A stretch of DNA of 64,000 nucleotides, taken from NCBI GenBank assembly GCA_028023455.1, contig JAQFVV010012477.1, positions 2,877,865-2,941,864 of the forward strand, written 5' to 3'. The stretch comes from Epiperipatus broadwayi. Taxonomy: Eukaryota > Onychophora > Udeonychophora > Euonychophora > Peripatidae. The translations under genes and the position numbers were made by a program. A model generated the notes under the pieces. That model made no database searches. It saw only the letters and a list, made by a program, of their open reading frames with translations, and had not been told where the DNA came from. Numbering within the stretch: the stretch's first letter is position 1; every line of letters starts with the position of its first letter. Of the stretch, positions 11,846 to 25,982 are shown one piece after another.

Positions 11846-12042
11846 ATATAGGGTATATGAGCACAGACTTTCACAACACCCACCTCTCTCCACTCTACCT
11901 AATAACACTGATACACCTAAACACATATATGCTGAAAAGATAAATAATCACCAATATACGTATGTGTTTAGGTGTATCAGTGTTATTAGATAGAGTGGAG
12001 AGAGGTGGGTGGTGTGAAAGTCTGTGCTCATATACCCTATAT
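11846..12042. mobile_element. 200-bp fold-back (MITE-like) element
   Basis: Inverted arms of about 82 bp (11846-11927 and 11961-12042) with few mismatches. They share GTGTATCAGTGTTATTAG, GAGAGAGGTGGGTG and the outer phrase ATAGGGTATATGAGCACAGA or their complements. The central loop is about 33 nt. The outer arm resembles sequence at 15050-15100 (GAACTCAGACTTTCAAGCACCCACC), which may be a single end of a related element. Confidence 0.75.
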
Positions 12043-13966
12043 TACATATATATAGCCACAGGTATATAACAAGCCTGTGTTTCAGTTATTGAGGTTGTTA
12101 GTAATAGCACACAGATACACAACATTTTGAAAGGTTTTGTTTTTTTCTGTTCTTTAGGTGTTGCTGTATTGATTACTAGAATAGTGGCCTCAGAATCGAT
12201 TCTGGACTTTTATATTTTTGAGTTATAAAATTTAAGATATCACTGTAAAACAATGATTCATTCTAATTAATGTTTTAACCAATTTAACCACTCTGACAAT
12301 TAATCAGTTGTTTGTAGTGCTACTTTAAAATTCAATACTCAAAAATTTTAAGATATCAATTCCCATGCTAGTATTATCGCTGGCCAATCCAGCACTACGT
12401 AAAAAAGAGATCAGAATTATATCATTCACAATGTTGTCTGTATATTAACCTGTATACTACTCTTACTAGTTTAATGTAATTACAAAAATTGAATAAAGTT
12501 TAATTTTTTCCCCATAAACTATCATGATGATGGAAATAATCCAACATATAATTACTATTAAAATGCTTTCATCATAAATCTTCAGTCAAATACTAACTAT
12601 TGATAATTTCTTGTGTAGAAGCTATACAATTTAAAAAAAAAATACATATTTTATATTAGTTGAAACACAATTCAATTCTGCTAATACCTTCATTTGGATG
12701 ATTTCATGTTCATTTCCCTATAGCATTTTCCTCTAATATTACTGGTCTAAGGAATGTACATTGATTATAATAATCTTATACTAAATATATGAGCCTGACT
12801 ATGCTATGAAACCAATGATAGAAATAAATTTATTGTGTTTGTGATGGTCATCCATAAGTAGGATTATATCCATAGTTTATTAAAGATCAGGGGTTTGTTC
12901 TTTAGTAAGTGATCATACAATCATGTTAACATTATAACATGTAATTGAAAGAGTAATGTTTTAAAATTAATTAAAATAAACTTGACTACTTTACAAATAA
13001 TTATAATAATCTTGTATTTGTTTTTCAGTGTACATGTGAACAAAAAGTTAAAATGTAATGGGGAAATGGATTATTAAAGCAATCATTACCATTCAATTAT
13101 GATCATAAAGATAATCAAATTCTTAAAAAAATGTTCATTAATTTTTATGATATGGTCAGTAATATAACCATGTTTAAGATAAAAGAACATAATACGTTGT
13201 TTGACATTTGTAATACTTTGTAAATAAATAATTATTTCGTTATTCGCTGTTGGTCTGCATATTAATCACAAGTCCATTTCATCAGAAGTAGCTCATGTTC
13301 TATGTAATTTGGCCAGATAATGGAAATAATGTTTGTGTAATGGTTATCATCATCATATATTATAGAAAATATTTCTGAATGTTATTAAAATATTTAATGA
13401 AAGATATGTTTCAGCCTATTTCCTGATATTTATTGTCTGGTGGCACAATTATAAATTTAAATATATAAAGTGATCATTACAATATATATGGTGTCAAAAT
13501 CACACAGCATGTAGAAGGTATGTAATAACAGCTTTATATATTTATTAAGGACGAATATCATGTTGCTTCTTAGAGAGCAAATAGTTAGTATGTGCATATA
13601 TATATGATGACAAATTATTTTTAACGTTGTATAGCAGACATTTGTGAATTATAACAAATTGCCACATCCAACCCATAAATTTCTTTTGATTGTTTGTATT
13701 TTATTTTAATGTGTTTAATAATTAATAATCCCTTTAAAAGTAATTATTCTAAAGTAAATATTTTAAAAATGTTATTGAGAAAATAATGTGTACACCAGTA
13801 AGACGATAAAATGGAAAATATTTTTAATTATTTTAAAGCCGTAACATTATTAACTTGGATAGTCCTTATAATGTTTACTTATTTTTTGCATTTTCGTTGT
13901 TTAGTTTGATTTTATTTATTTCATAAATATCTTAATGTCATCTCAACAGCCTTTTCTTTTTATCAT

Positions 13967-13971
<5 letters not shown>
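12043..13971. other. Unassigned AT-rich sequence
   Basis: Read on both strands; no open frame longer than chance, no RNA gene and no obvious repeat apart from short TA runs. Confidence 0.45.
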
Positions 13972-14047
<76 letters not shown>

Positions 14048-14053
14048 CCCCCC
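13972..14053. repeat. (CT)n microsatellite
   Basis: About 36 uninterrupted CT units followed by a run of C. Confidence 0.97.
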
Positions 14054-14639
14054 AGTCTCTGTAAATGAATGGAATGATGATGAAAAATAGACGGATCAGG
14101 ATATGTATTTTATGTTGTTTGATCTGTGTCCTTTCTATATAATCGAATAGATTATTTTTTGAGATTTTATAAGAAGTTTAAGCTCCAAATTATGCTCTTC
14201 TGTCAATGAGTTCAAACATCATACTATTGCACCAAGATATAACCTCAGGAATAAGTGTCTGAAAAATACGAAGATAGGGACCTCTACAGGTCTTAACCAC
14301 AAGCTTACGCTAGGAATAAATATTACTTAATATAATAATGTGCGTTTAAATAAATTTATAATTGCACCAAAATATGTAAGATAAAGCTCTGAGATGGAAA
14401 ATAGAGTTATAATCTTCTCATAATGATTTTAACTTTGACAATAGATTTTTTTATATCTAGTCATGTTTCATAAAGCCAAACTTAGAGACATTTTCTATAA
14501 AACATTCTGAGTATAAGTGGAACAGTATCTCAAATAAATATATCATGTAATTTTAAAAAAATAGTATTTTAAGACTGTTTTTTCGTCTGCAGAAAAATGT
14601 TGAGGAGTAATGTTATTAAACATTTTTTTATTTTTTTGA

Positions 14640-14760
14640 AATTTATTTGTTAGTTATGCTGATGATTGTTTGTTATTCAGAAAGATAAATTCAAGGATAT
14701 TTTTGATAAATTGTACGTTTCTAATTCTAATATTAATTTTACTATTGACTGAGTACTTTT
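14640..14760 (+). pseudogene. Probable PLE reverse transcriptase remnant
   Basis: One frame reads SYADDCLLFRK, matching the catalytic YxDD region of an RT. An adjacent frame then reads KFKDIFDKLYVSNSNINFTI, resembling the PLE stretch that follows the YxDD box. A frameshift separates the two. No flanking RT motifs survive, so family assignment is tentative. Confidence 0.45.
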
Positions 14761-15700
14761 GACTTTGTTAATTTAAAATTTATAGATTTAAATGTTGATA
14801 AGATAGATAATGTTTTGTTTTGTAGTTATTTTATAAATGTAATTTCAATCTTTTTAAACTTTTCTCGGAAAAATGTAGTTCAATATAAATAATACATACA
14901 ACGTGTATACTAAGAAAATCTTGTTAAATGTTACAAACTAAAGCTGTTAAATATATCAACATCGTATGCTGAACATACTTTTAACTAAACATGCCCAGCT
15001 TACTATTGTGATATATTTATTTTTTTATAAAGTATTATACATATAAATGTATAGGGGTTTGAACTCAGACTTTCAAGCACCCACCAACTATTCACATATT
15101 GAAAATATTATTTATATTGAATTATTTTTATTAATAAAAAAATTAAGAAATAGGATAAGACCAGGCAATTATCAATCCTTTACTCTTAAGAATATTTCTT
15201 TATTGAATTTTTGTTATAGGAATAGAAGGTTTAATAATTTTGAAAATATGCACATAATCAGAAGAATCAATTTGCTTCTAAGTATATTGATTAATGTTAT
15301 AATCATTAATTTATTAAAAATATTATATTTAATACAAAAATCTTTAGGCCTTATACTAATAAAAATTTGATTTATGAAATTAAAGATTTAATTTCTTTAT
15401 CATTCATCAATTTCTAGATTAGTTTATACAATTCGTCATTTACTGGATGGGGAAAAAGCCTAAAAGAAAGATATTGATTTAAATTTATTATTAAATAGTT
15501 GTAGACCTTCAAGTGACAGCAAACATCTATTCCGGTTATAATTTATAAGATTAATTAAAGTTAATATAAAATTTATATAGTCAAAGTAAATTAGTCTTAA
15601 TGAAAAAATAATGTTCATAAGATTAGAGTTAAATATATGTTTCATATTTGTCAATGCATAGGTTACCTCTTATGAAAAAATGAATTATAAAGAAGCATTA
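14761..15700. other. Unassigned AT-rich sequence
   Basis: A 107-codon frame at 15047-15370 (+) and a 64-codon frame at 15460-15654 (-) are rich in I, L, N and K and show no motif. They are likely chance frames in AT-rich DNA. The start of the first overlaps the sequence related to the fold-back arm at 11846. Confidence 0.4.
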
Positions 15701-16020
15701 AAGAAACACTGATAATAAATATTATTGAAACTGAAGCCAACAATATCATGAAGACATTGTTTGATCTTAATAGCAGTTGGTTCTAAAAGTAACTGATGGG
15801 ATAGCATTATTTTTGTATATATAGATGTTTTGTATCTAGTTGAATTTTTTTGAAAAGATATATTTGTTAATAATTATAACGAAAAGTCAAATAAACACTG
15901 ATGATAAACATTCTTGCATCTGAGGCCATCAATATCATGAAAACATTCTTTGATGTTAAAGGTGGTCATTCAGGAAATGGATTATGGAAAGAATATTTAC
16001 TTTTGTGTATATATATATTA
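15701..16020. repeat. About 190-bp tandem duplication, two units
   Basis: The phrases AAACACTGATRATAAA, CCAWCAATATCATGAARACATT and TTTGTGTATATATA recur in order in 15701-15890 and 15891-16020. The second unit is somewhat diverged and shorter. Confidence 0.65.
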
Positions 16021-16089
16021 TAACTATTCAGTAAATCTATAAGACTTTAAACTAATTCTCTTTTACTCTTTATACCTTCCTCATGCACA

Positions 16090-16280
16090 GATCATCATCA
16101 GGGCCTTTTTGTTGCAGTGCCAATTGTAACCATTCGGACGACCACATTTCAGGCCAATTGTAACATTTATTAATTTCAGCTTGGGTGACCATGCTATGCA
16201 TCAATTGTAAACCTTTTATCTGGCATTTAAACACTTGCGGCCACATTGTGTGCCAATAGTAATGTTTTAAGGATGGATCG
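16090..16280. repeat. Degenerate repeat with a GCCAATTGTAAC core
   Basis: Four related cores (GCCAATTGTAACC, GCCAATTGTAACA, TCAATTGTAAACC, GCCAATAGTAATG) recur at spacings of about 34, 48 and 50 bp. Variants of ACCACATTTCAGG lie between them. A 79-codon reverse frame at 16070-16309 spans the repeat and is unusually rich in W, Q and M; it is best explained as a by-product of the repeat. The region is less AT-rich than its neighbours. Confidence 0.5.
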
Positions 16281-18846
16281 ATAGATGCTTCATCATTCCC
16301 AGCTGACATTATTTCTAAAGCCTACTGGAATGATGATGGAGGGATGGAACATCCATAATCATATTTACTAGGGCACCAAATTACAACTCCAATGAAAATA
16401 TTATGGCTAAACCTTATTTCAATAACTTATTAATAAATTTCAATAATGATATCTAATGAATGGGTTAATAAATAATTAATAGACTAAGAGAACACTGACA
16501 ATGCATTAAAATAATAATATTAATATTCTTGGAAATTCGTGGTTATTAAAGAGAAGAAACTTTAAACTCAACTTCCATTACAATTTATATTCTCAGCACA
16601 CTCCCCATTCACTAGCATTAAAGTCACAATTAAAATTTTATTTCAGATTACAAATTGTTCTATATCCATCTCCACCCTCCTGATCTATCCATCCATCCAT
16701 CATCCTCATATAAATTTATAGGTCTATTGCACTACTATCTCTTTTACTATTAAATTTTCCATTGTGCTAGGTCATTTCTCCCATTATAATCTCTTCTCAG
16801 GGTTTGAGAACAATAAGGTGTGGAAGTCGAACAAGCTGCAATGGATTATTAGTGATAAACACCCCTCTCATGATCACCTCCAAGGTTGATCTTGGCTGTC
16901 TTTAATGTAGCCAATGTCCATTTACATTAAAGCTAGAATAAGTATGCTTATATTAAATTTTTAAAAAAATAACATATCATAAACACTTTCATAATTAAAG
17001 TAAAATCATAAGGAAGTGCATCTAGAGAGGTGTTTGAATACAATGAAGGGGGAAAGGATTTTATGCCCACCCACTGCATCCACTATCCCTATTCCTAAAC
17101 TATATTTCAACTATACTGAATTATTTCCAGAACATTGGTTATCTTGAGTACTGCCATGTGGCATAAGCTCGGAAAATAAACCATTTAAATAAATTTTACC
17201 TGATATTATTTATGAAAATGATGCTTCAAATATTAATAATAATGTATTGATGTATGATTGAATTTGAGGTGTCTAGATTGTAATAACCCACAAAACATTG
17301 AGACATATGCAATTTTTTATTTGAAACAAAATAACAAATTTTATTAACATATTATAACTCAATAACATAATATGTACATTCACTTGATGATTCACATGGC
17401 TTTCCCCTATTCTACAACAGTATTATGATATATAAATAAATATCCCTAAATCAACAGATAATGTTAAGAGGTTTTAACATATAAATATTAACTTTCAATT
17501 ATTAGGGAATCACGATTGCCATGGAGTAATACTAATAACAAAGATAATAGTTACCTTCACATATATTATATTTTGTTCTTATTTTTTTATCTCAGACATA
17601 GCGAACATTAAATTTCCCCCCACAGTGTTTAATGCTTTTAGTGACTGATCTGTTTCTAAAGATAACTCTTCCAATAATAAAATTTAAAAATTGTATTTAA
17701 TTATTTTAATCTAATATTCCTTCACCCTATGCTTTACAATAGAAATATTTTATGTATGGTGGAACTAAGTTAATTTTAGTTACCTTTCAAATGTCAACAA
17801 ATCAGTATCCAGCTTAATCATTATCACATGTGCATACACTCTATATTCATGTTCTTATGACAATAATAATATTTCAGTAATATTACCTTTCTAGCGAAGT
17901 TCTCAGATGGCTGTGGATATATTTATTAGATAATTTTATATACGCATTGCTTACAATATTCTCAGGTTTTATTTAACCCTTAAATTTAATATTCATTTAC
18001 GTTATTATTCTTGACTCTTATTGATCTATTGAAATATATCAACAAAATAATGCTCAAGTATACCAATTGCACACACACTATCCGCACTCATCCTGACATC
18101 AAATTGAGTTTGCAACCCTGAAACTAACATTTATAAGTAATGCTTAGTAATAGCTATATTTCATACACCCATAAGGAATATCAACATTAATATGAGGTAA
18201 GTAGTGACCCAAATAAGAGAAAACATTTTCATTAAGGTTGAGGTATGCTAGGATTTTATCGCTAGTCGTAGAGAGAGACTTGGCCTCTGGCTATCAACAA
18301 AGAAATCATTTTACAGTGTAAAAAATAACCAAGTGGGAAAACTCTTCCACTGTGTTTAAATACTTTATAAATATGGAATAGACATCTTAAAGAGCAGAGC
18401 TAAACTATGACTTCACTAGCTTGGTTGGGAATCTTTGTCCATCCACATATATACAGGTTTAACATCAATTTTTACAAGTAAAACTTTCACATCTACATTC
18501 CTCTTGCAAAATAGTACACCAGAACATTAGCCAACAATTTTTCCAAGCCTTAATCAGCTTGTATCTAGCTTTAACTTTATGATAATAGTAATAAGAAATG
18601 TGCATTAAATTCTCTAAAACTATCTCTCTGCACATTTATACTATAATGATGATGTTTTAGCCCAACATTCACACAACCTTCATAAAATATAGCACTAGGT
18701 CTAAGCACTTGACAAGAATTACTGATCCAATCCAAAAACATTTTCCTTAACAATATCTCTCACTCTTTTCATTAAAAAAAGTAAAGCATTTAAAACAAGC
18801 ACATACAGAATGATTTAATATTAATTTCTCTAGCTCTAAATGATGA
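16281..18846. other. Unassigned AT-rich sequence
   Basis: Contains a short (ATCC)n run near 16680 and scattered AT-rich drift. No gene, RNA or transposon signature was found on either strand. Confidence 0.45.
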
Positions 18847-20890
<2,044 letters not shown>

Positions 20891-21429
20891 ATCTACAATA
20901 TATATATATATATTGTGCCCATGCACTTAGTACAGTCATTTTAAGTAGAGTTTAAAATAGTCAGTTTTAAAAACATTTAAAATTTATGTTAGTTTATACT
21001 ATGTTATAGTGATTTTATAAGTAGGATAGGTTTAAACTTATTAAATAGGAGATTTACAAAGATATTTTAAAATTTTTAAATTATTTACTGTAATTTATAT
21101 AGTAGAAGCAATACAATATATCATTTAAAAGATAAAATAAATTTGATTGTTTTATTTAACTGATACAGTAATAAAACAATGGTTAAATGTCAGTAATAAA
21201 TATTATATAATGTATTTAACGTGTTTTAAAATAATTATTTGTTTAAATTATTATTCTAAATAATTAGTTATTTATTGTTCTAGAATGTTCTCAAAGTGTC
21301 ACATGGTTTAAAGGTGTTTGTGTTGGTATGTGAGCTTTCATGTTTATAGACAAAAACCTTGATTTGCAGTTTATTAGTAAAAGTTAGACACATTTAAATG
21401 TTGCAAATTAATATTAGTAAATTTTATTT

Positions 21430-22405
21430 AGTCAAAAAACTTCACATAAATATATCGGAGAGACTTTCTTTTCAAAAAATTTATTGATATACATTATATA
21501 AACTACATAAATAAAATATAAATATCCAACGTTTTGTCCATTTTTCAATAATAATATGGACTTTATCAAGGTTCTATAAAACAGAGAAAAAACAACATTA
21601 AAGATAAAATAAAATAAAAAATAAAAAATAAAATAATAAAATAAAATAAAAATAAAAATAAAATACCTGAAATGTATAACATAACATCTCCTTACAAAGT
21701 GAGAAAAATTTTTTAACACCAAAAAGAAAAAAATATTCACATAAAAACAGTCAATTCCCTTGTACAAATATATAAACTACTTTAACATTTTATTTAAACT
21801 AGGATTTAAATGTTCTATATAAATACTCTCTTTGTTAAATCTTTCAAAGTAATTACCAATACATTCCAAAGGTCGAATTTCATAGTCTTTATGATTGATA
21901 AGAAATCTGCTATCTTTTGTCATAAGTTGGAAACAGGACATAAAGACTATGAAATTCGACCTTTGGAATGTATTGGTAATTACTTTGAAAGATTTAACAA
22001 AGAGAGTATTTATATAGAACATTTAAATCCTAGTTTAAATAAAATGTTAAAGTAGTTTATATATTTGTACAAGGGAATTGACTGTTTTTATGTGAATATT
22101 TTTTTCTTTTTGGTGTTAAAAAATTTTTCTCACTTTGTAAGGAGATGTTATGTTATACATTTTAGGTATTTTATTTTTATTTTTATTTTATTTTATTTTA
22201 TTTTATTATTTTATTTTTTATTTTATTTTATCTTTAATGTTGTTTTTTCTCTGTTTTATAGAACCTTGATAAAGTCCATATTATTATTGAAAAATGGACG
22301 AAACGTTGGATATTTATATTTTATTTATGTAGTTTATATAATGTATATCAATAAATTTTTTGAAAAGAAAGTCTCTCCGATATATTTATGTGAAGTTTTT
22401 TGACT
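21430..22405. mobile_element. Palindromic PLE tail, head-to-head duplication
   Basis: Two near-identical arms, 21430-21893 and 21939-22405, form an inverted repeat around a 45-bp spacer. On the + strand the spacer and right arm continue as one frame, DKKSAIFCHKLETGHKDYEI then CIGNYFERFNKESIYIEHL, ending at 22055. This matches the C-terminal part of a PLE GIY-YIG domain (SAxxxH...TGH...E). An (ATTTT)-rich 3' region follows. The left arm is the same tail in reverse, truncated 45 bp earlier. A dead hammerhead-like core lies in the 3' region. Confidence 0.8.
22266..22304 (+). other. Hammerhead-ribozyme-like core, degenerate
   Basis: Reads TTGATAA, then GTCCAT, a 14-nt AT-rich loop, ATGGAC, then GAAAC. 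This is the order of a hammerhead: box 1 (consensus CTGANGA), a helix II of six base pairs, and box 2 (GAAAC). Box 1 carries changes at two invariant positions, so cleavage is unlikely. The mirrored arm (about 21535-21575, - strand) also has box 2 altered to AAAAC. Hammerhead motifs are known from terminal repeats of Penelope-like elements, which fits the host element. Confidence 0.55.
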
Positions 22406-22708
22406 TTATAAATTTGATAATACATTTGAAAAGATAGAAAAAGAAGAAGAAGTTTATATTGTTATATAAATTTTATTTGAAAGAAATAATTAAAGTTGTA
22501 TTGTTTTTAATAATATTTTGCTTTAAACATTAATATTTTGGGTTATTCATATATTTTGCATTGTTTAACAAAGGTATTTAATGTTTAAGAATATTAAATA
22601 ATTCTGAAAAAATATTTAATAAATGATGGGTCATGGTTTTAAAACTTATTTTTAAAGATCAAATTTATTTTTTATTTAAATTAAATATATGTTAATATGT
22701 AGGATTAA

Positions 22709-22758
22709 CCAATGAGATTACTAGATCAAATCAATATAAAAAGAAATGTTTGATCAGT
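22709..22758 (+). promoter_or_regulatory. CCAAT/TATA promoter-like module
   Basis: CCAAT at 22709-22713 is followed after exactly 21 nt by TATAAA at 22735-22740. A TCAGT initiator-like sequence is at 22754-22758. The 21-nt CCAAT-TATAAA gap is identical at 44645-44676 in the related element. A 91-codon open frame starts about 235 bp downstream. Inferred from sequence pattern only. Confidence 0.4.
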
Positions 22759-22990
22759 CTAGACAGTATTAATAAGTGTAGTGATAGTATTAGTAAAGTG
22801 TGAAATTTATTATTAATATTTTTGTCTAATTGTTAAAAAATTGCAATTTTTATAATCATTGTTATTTTCTACTTAAAAGTTTTTTAAAGTATAATTAAGT
22901 AACTGTTTTAAAATAATACCTGAATAAAAAACCAGTTATTCCTATCAGAAAGTTTTACATCAAATATTAATTAGGAACTGCAATAATTTT

Positions 22991-23266
22991 ATGGAAACTG
23001 ATAGTAATCACCTAAGTGTCAGCAAAATGTGTATCAAAAACTGTTGGATGATAAACCATAGATCTGGAGGAGATTTGGAGATATGTAAGGACTTTGAATG
23101 TAATATATTTAATATATTTGGTATGAATGAACATTTATTTCTAGTAACTTTATATAACTCTAATAAATATAATTTTTCAAGAAAATTTGAGCTTACAAGA
23201 ATGAAAAGGATGTTTGTTAAGAGTTATTCAAATTATTTTATGAATTTCAAAAGAAGGGTAAATTAA
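22991..23266 (+). CDS. Unrecognised 91-aa open frame downstream of promoter-like module
   Basis: An open frame of 91 codons starting METDSNHLSVSKMC and ending in a basic tail (KRRVN). It is polar, has four cysteines, no transmembrane segment and no motif that I recognise. Composition is less I/N-dominated than typical chance frames here, and it lies about 235 bp past the CCAAT/TATA module. The 43688 element has a 66-codon frame (44938-45138) in a similar position that also begins ATGGAAA, but the two proteins do not clearly align. It may be a remnant exon of the element or chance. Confidence 0.2.
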   Translation: METDSNHLSVSKMCIKNCWMINHRSGGDLEICKDFECNIFNIFGMNEHLFLVTLYNSNKYNFSRKFELTRMKRMFVKSYSNYFMNFKRRVN

Positions 23267-23300
23267 TTTTATGCACCTGAATTAAAATCTGCTTTTGATA

Positions 23301-25840
23301 AGATCTTGGATGTGCGAGTATAATTTATTGCTATATGAATGCTAATGAAATACTTTATTTCTAGTTTATCATAAATGATTAATTTAAATGAATAGGATAT
23401 TTATCAAGTGATACATTGCAAAAATTGAAAGAAAATGACTTTTAAATTTAAAAAGTTAAAAAAAAGATTTATTTATTATAAAAACTGATGAATAAACTAA
23501 GTGGACTATAATGTGATTTCTATTTGAAGATTAGAATTATATTACAATATTAGTAATTGCATGGAAAGCTGTAATTAAAAATGTGCATATTTAGAAGAAA
23601 AAAGAAAATCTTGAAATTTTAAAAATCTCATCTTTAATAAATGTAAATGTATATTTTTGCTTTTGAAGAAAAGAAAGATGAAAATTGCTTACTTAAGAAT
23701 TAATAAATAAACAAATCTTTGTCCTACAAAATATTTTATAAAATGCTTACCAATGGAAATATTAATATCATGATTTATTTTGCTATAAAAGTTTGAACTT
23801 GTATGAAAAAATATATGTATGTAAAGGATAATTTAACATGAAAATGGATTCTTAATTGTTTTTCCTATTGGAATATTGATTATCAGGATAAATATTCATA
23901 AAATAGACTGAATAATATATTTATCTTCTAAAGGTGAACAATATTTGCCAGGATTTAGTTTTGCTATTTATGTGTTTGATGAACATTGACAGGAGGAGAG
24001 TGCAGTTTTCATTTAAAACTTTTTACTAGTTTCTTAGCAATGGAGTAAAAAAACAAGACACTAAGAAAACAGAAACAAATATATAAACTTTAGTAACTTT
24101 GAATTTTTCTTATTATATTAATTTTAGTGCTAATATCTTAAATAATGTTTAACTAATATTTTTATTAGAAATGTGTTCTTAGTTTAATATTAAGATAGCT
24201 TAGTTATTTTTAATAAATAAAGAAAAATAGGTTTACAGAAATTAATTTTTCTGACAGGTAATAAAATGCTTATAGCTTATTTGGTTGGATGGTCGAGAAA
24301 AGAAGTATATTTCCATGTATAATTCTAATAATTGTTAGAATTATAGATAATATATTATTGATTTATATTGTATTTTGATAATATTTTTAAATGATTTTTT
24401 TTTTTAAATTTAATATTTTATTTGCCATATTGCTTGAAATTTTCAAAGTTAAATGAATCATTTATATGATTATTAGTATATTATTTATTTTATAAAGGAA
24501 AAGTAAATGTAAAGGCAATGCCTTATAAAATATCCAAAGGTATTTTAAGTATATTTTCTCAGAAATGCTTGAATATGCATATATTTTATAACATGATTGA
24601 GTTGTTAATATATTATTGTTATGGATGGTATCTGTTAAGATAGAGAGATATGAAAGTATTGATATCTAAATTATATAATGTTGTAATAAATGAATAAATG
24701 TATGATACTAATGAATATTTTATTAAAATCATTTGTCTTTGAAATGCTTTGAACCATCTTGAAGTGAATATTAGATCTTTGTTGTTTTTAGAATGGTTTG
24801 AAGATTTTTTTTGTAGTGTGGCTTGTATGGCTTTGTGATGTTAGCAGAATTAATGTAATTATTAAATCAAATCCTAGATTGTAAATATATTTTAAAAGGA
24901 TATTATGTGCAGATTATATTGCAATAATTTGAGAATTTTTAACATCCAGGTAACAAAGGATTGTATAGTAGTTTTCCATGGACAGTTTCATTATATTTTA
25001 CAATCAGTGAGAACTGAGATAAAAGCCATGACATGAATTTAAGATACCTAATACAAAATGGACCTTAAGCACTGTATCCCTGATGATGCTTTTTCTTTCT
25101 CATTGGAGTTATTATTATTATATCCATATCCCTCACTATAATCACGATCAATCACCACTGTTATCACATTGTAAATAATAGGATTTTTTTAAAAAGATGA
25201 TTGCAATTATAGCTAAACTGTTGGAAGTTGGAAAATTTTTGTGAAGGGAAGATGAGATAAAAAAAATTCTATCACAAATGATTTTGAATTATTTACTGTT
25301 TGTTATGATAACAATAATAGGAGAGGAATGATTTGATATTCCTGTAAATGTTTTTTTTAGTTTTAAAATGTTAGAGATCATTAAATTCAAATATAAATGC
25401 ATATTATAGTTGGATTGAAAGAGAGAATGATGAAAGCATGATTTTTGAATATTACGATGGGTGTAAAGTATAAAAATAAATATAATATAAAATATATCAA
25501 GGAATATACTTTATTAATATAGTTTAAATTGATCTTATAAAAATAGAAAAATGTTATGAAATTATTTTGCTAAGGAAGGTAATAACCATATTTTTCTTTA
25601 TTTAAAATTTCTTGCATTAAACTACTAGAGCATATTACTGTTAAGTACATATATTACGTCTGTATGTATGCAAAGTTTTCTTGTATTTCAGTTACACACA
25701 TGGAAGCTTTTTTTTTATAAAAAAAAATAAATAAAGAGAAGAAGTAAGAAGAAATAAATAAAAAGTTATTAATTAATTCAGAATTAATAAAGTAAAAATT
25801 TTGAAAAAGTAAAAAAGTAAATTATTAACAAATAAGCTTA
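23301..25840. other. AT-rich sequence, probably element interior
   Basis: No open frame, RNA or terminal repeat could be identified. No GGNNACA-(TA)n right end was found before the GPCR pseudogene, so either the element that starts at 20914 is truncated or its end has decayed. Confidence 0.4.
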
Positions 25841-25982
25841 AATTTTACATATAAATATATTTCGTTTTACAATTATTTATTGATTAAATATTTTGTTACT
25901 AAGGTGTTTTGAAAATTGAAGATACACACAAACAAATATACTACTGTCGTTTATAATAAAATTTCTATTACATAAAGAAAAC

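Larger units (their letters stand above)
20914..23300. mobile_element. Left part of a TGT...ACA element with nested PLE tail
   Basis: Begins TGTGCCC at 20914 immediately right of a (TA)n tract (20898-20913), whose other side is ...CTACA. The layout parallels the element at 43688: TGTNNCC end, AT-rich stretch, a GTGTTTGTGTT phrase near 21320, then a CCAAT/TATAAA module. When the 976-bp palindrome at 21430-22405 is removed, the module lies about 0.8 kb from the left end, against about 0.96 kb in the 43688 element. The phrase CACATGGTTTAA plus about 100 bp (21290-21420) also recurs at 50877-50990. The right boundary is not located. Confidence 0.45.

Noticed and set aside
16070-16309. 79-codon reverse frame rich in W, Q and M
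   Set aside because: Coincides with a degenerate DNA repeat; the apparent protein repeat follows the DNA repeat and no start context or neighbours support a gene.
21432-22403. Matching 111- and 112-codon frames on opposite strands (MYKGIDCFYVNIFFF...)
   Set aside because: They are the same PLE 3' untranslated sequence read in the two arms of the palindrome; the real PLE coding tail is in another part of the arm.
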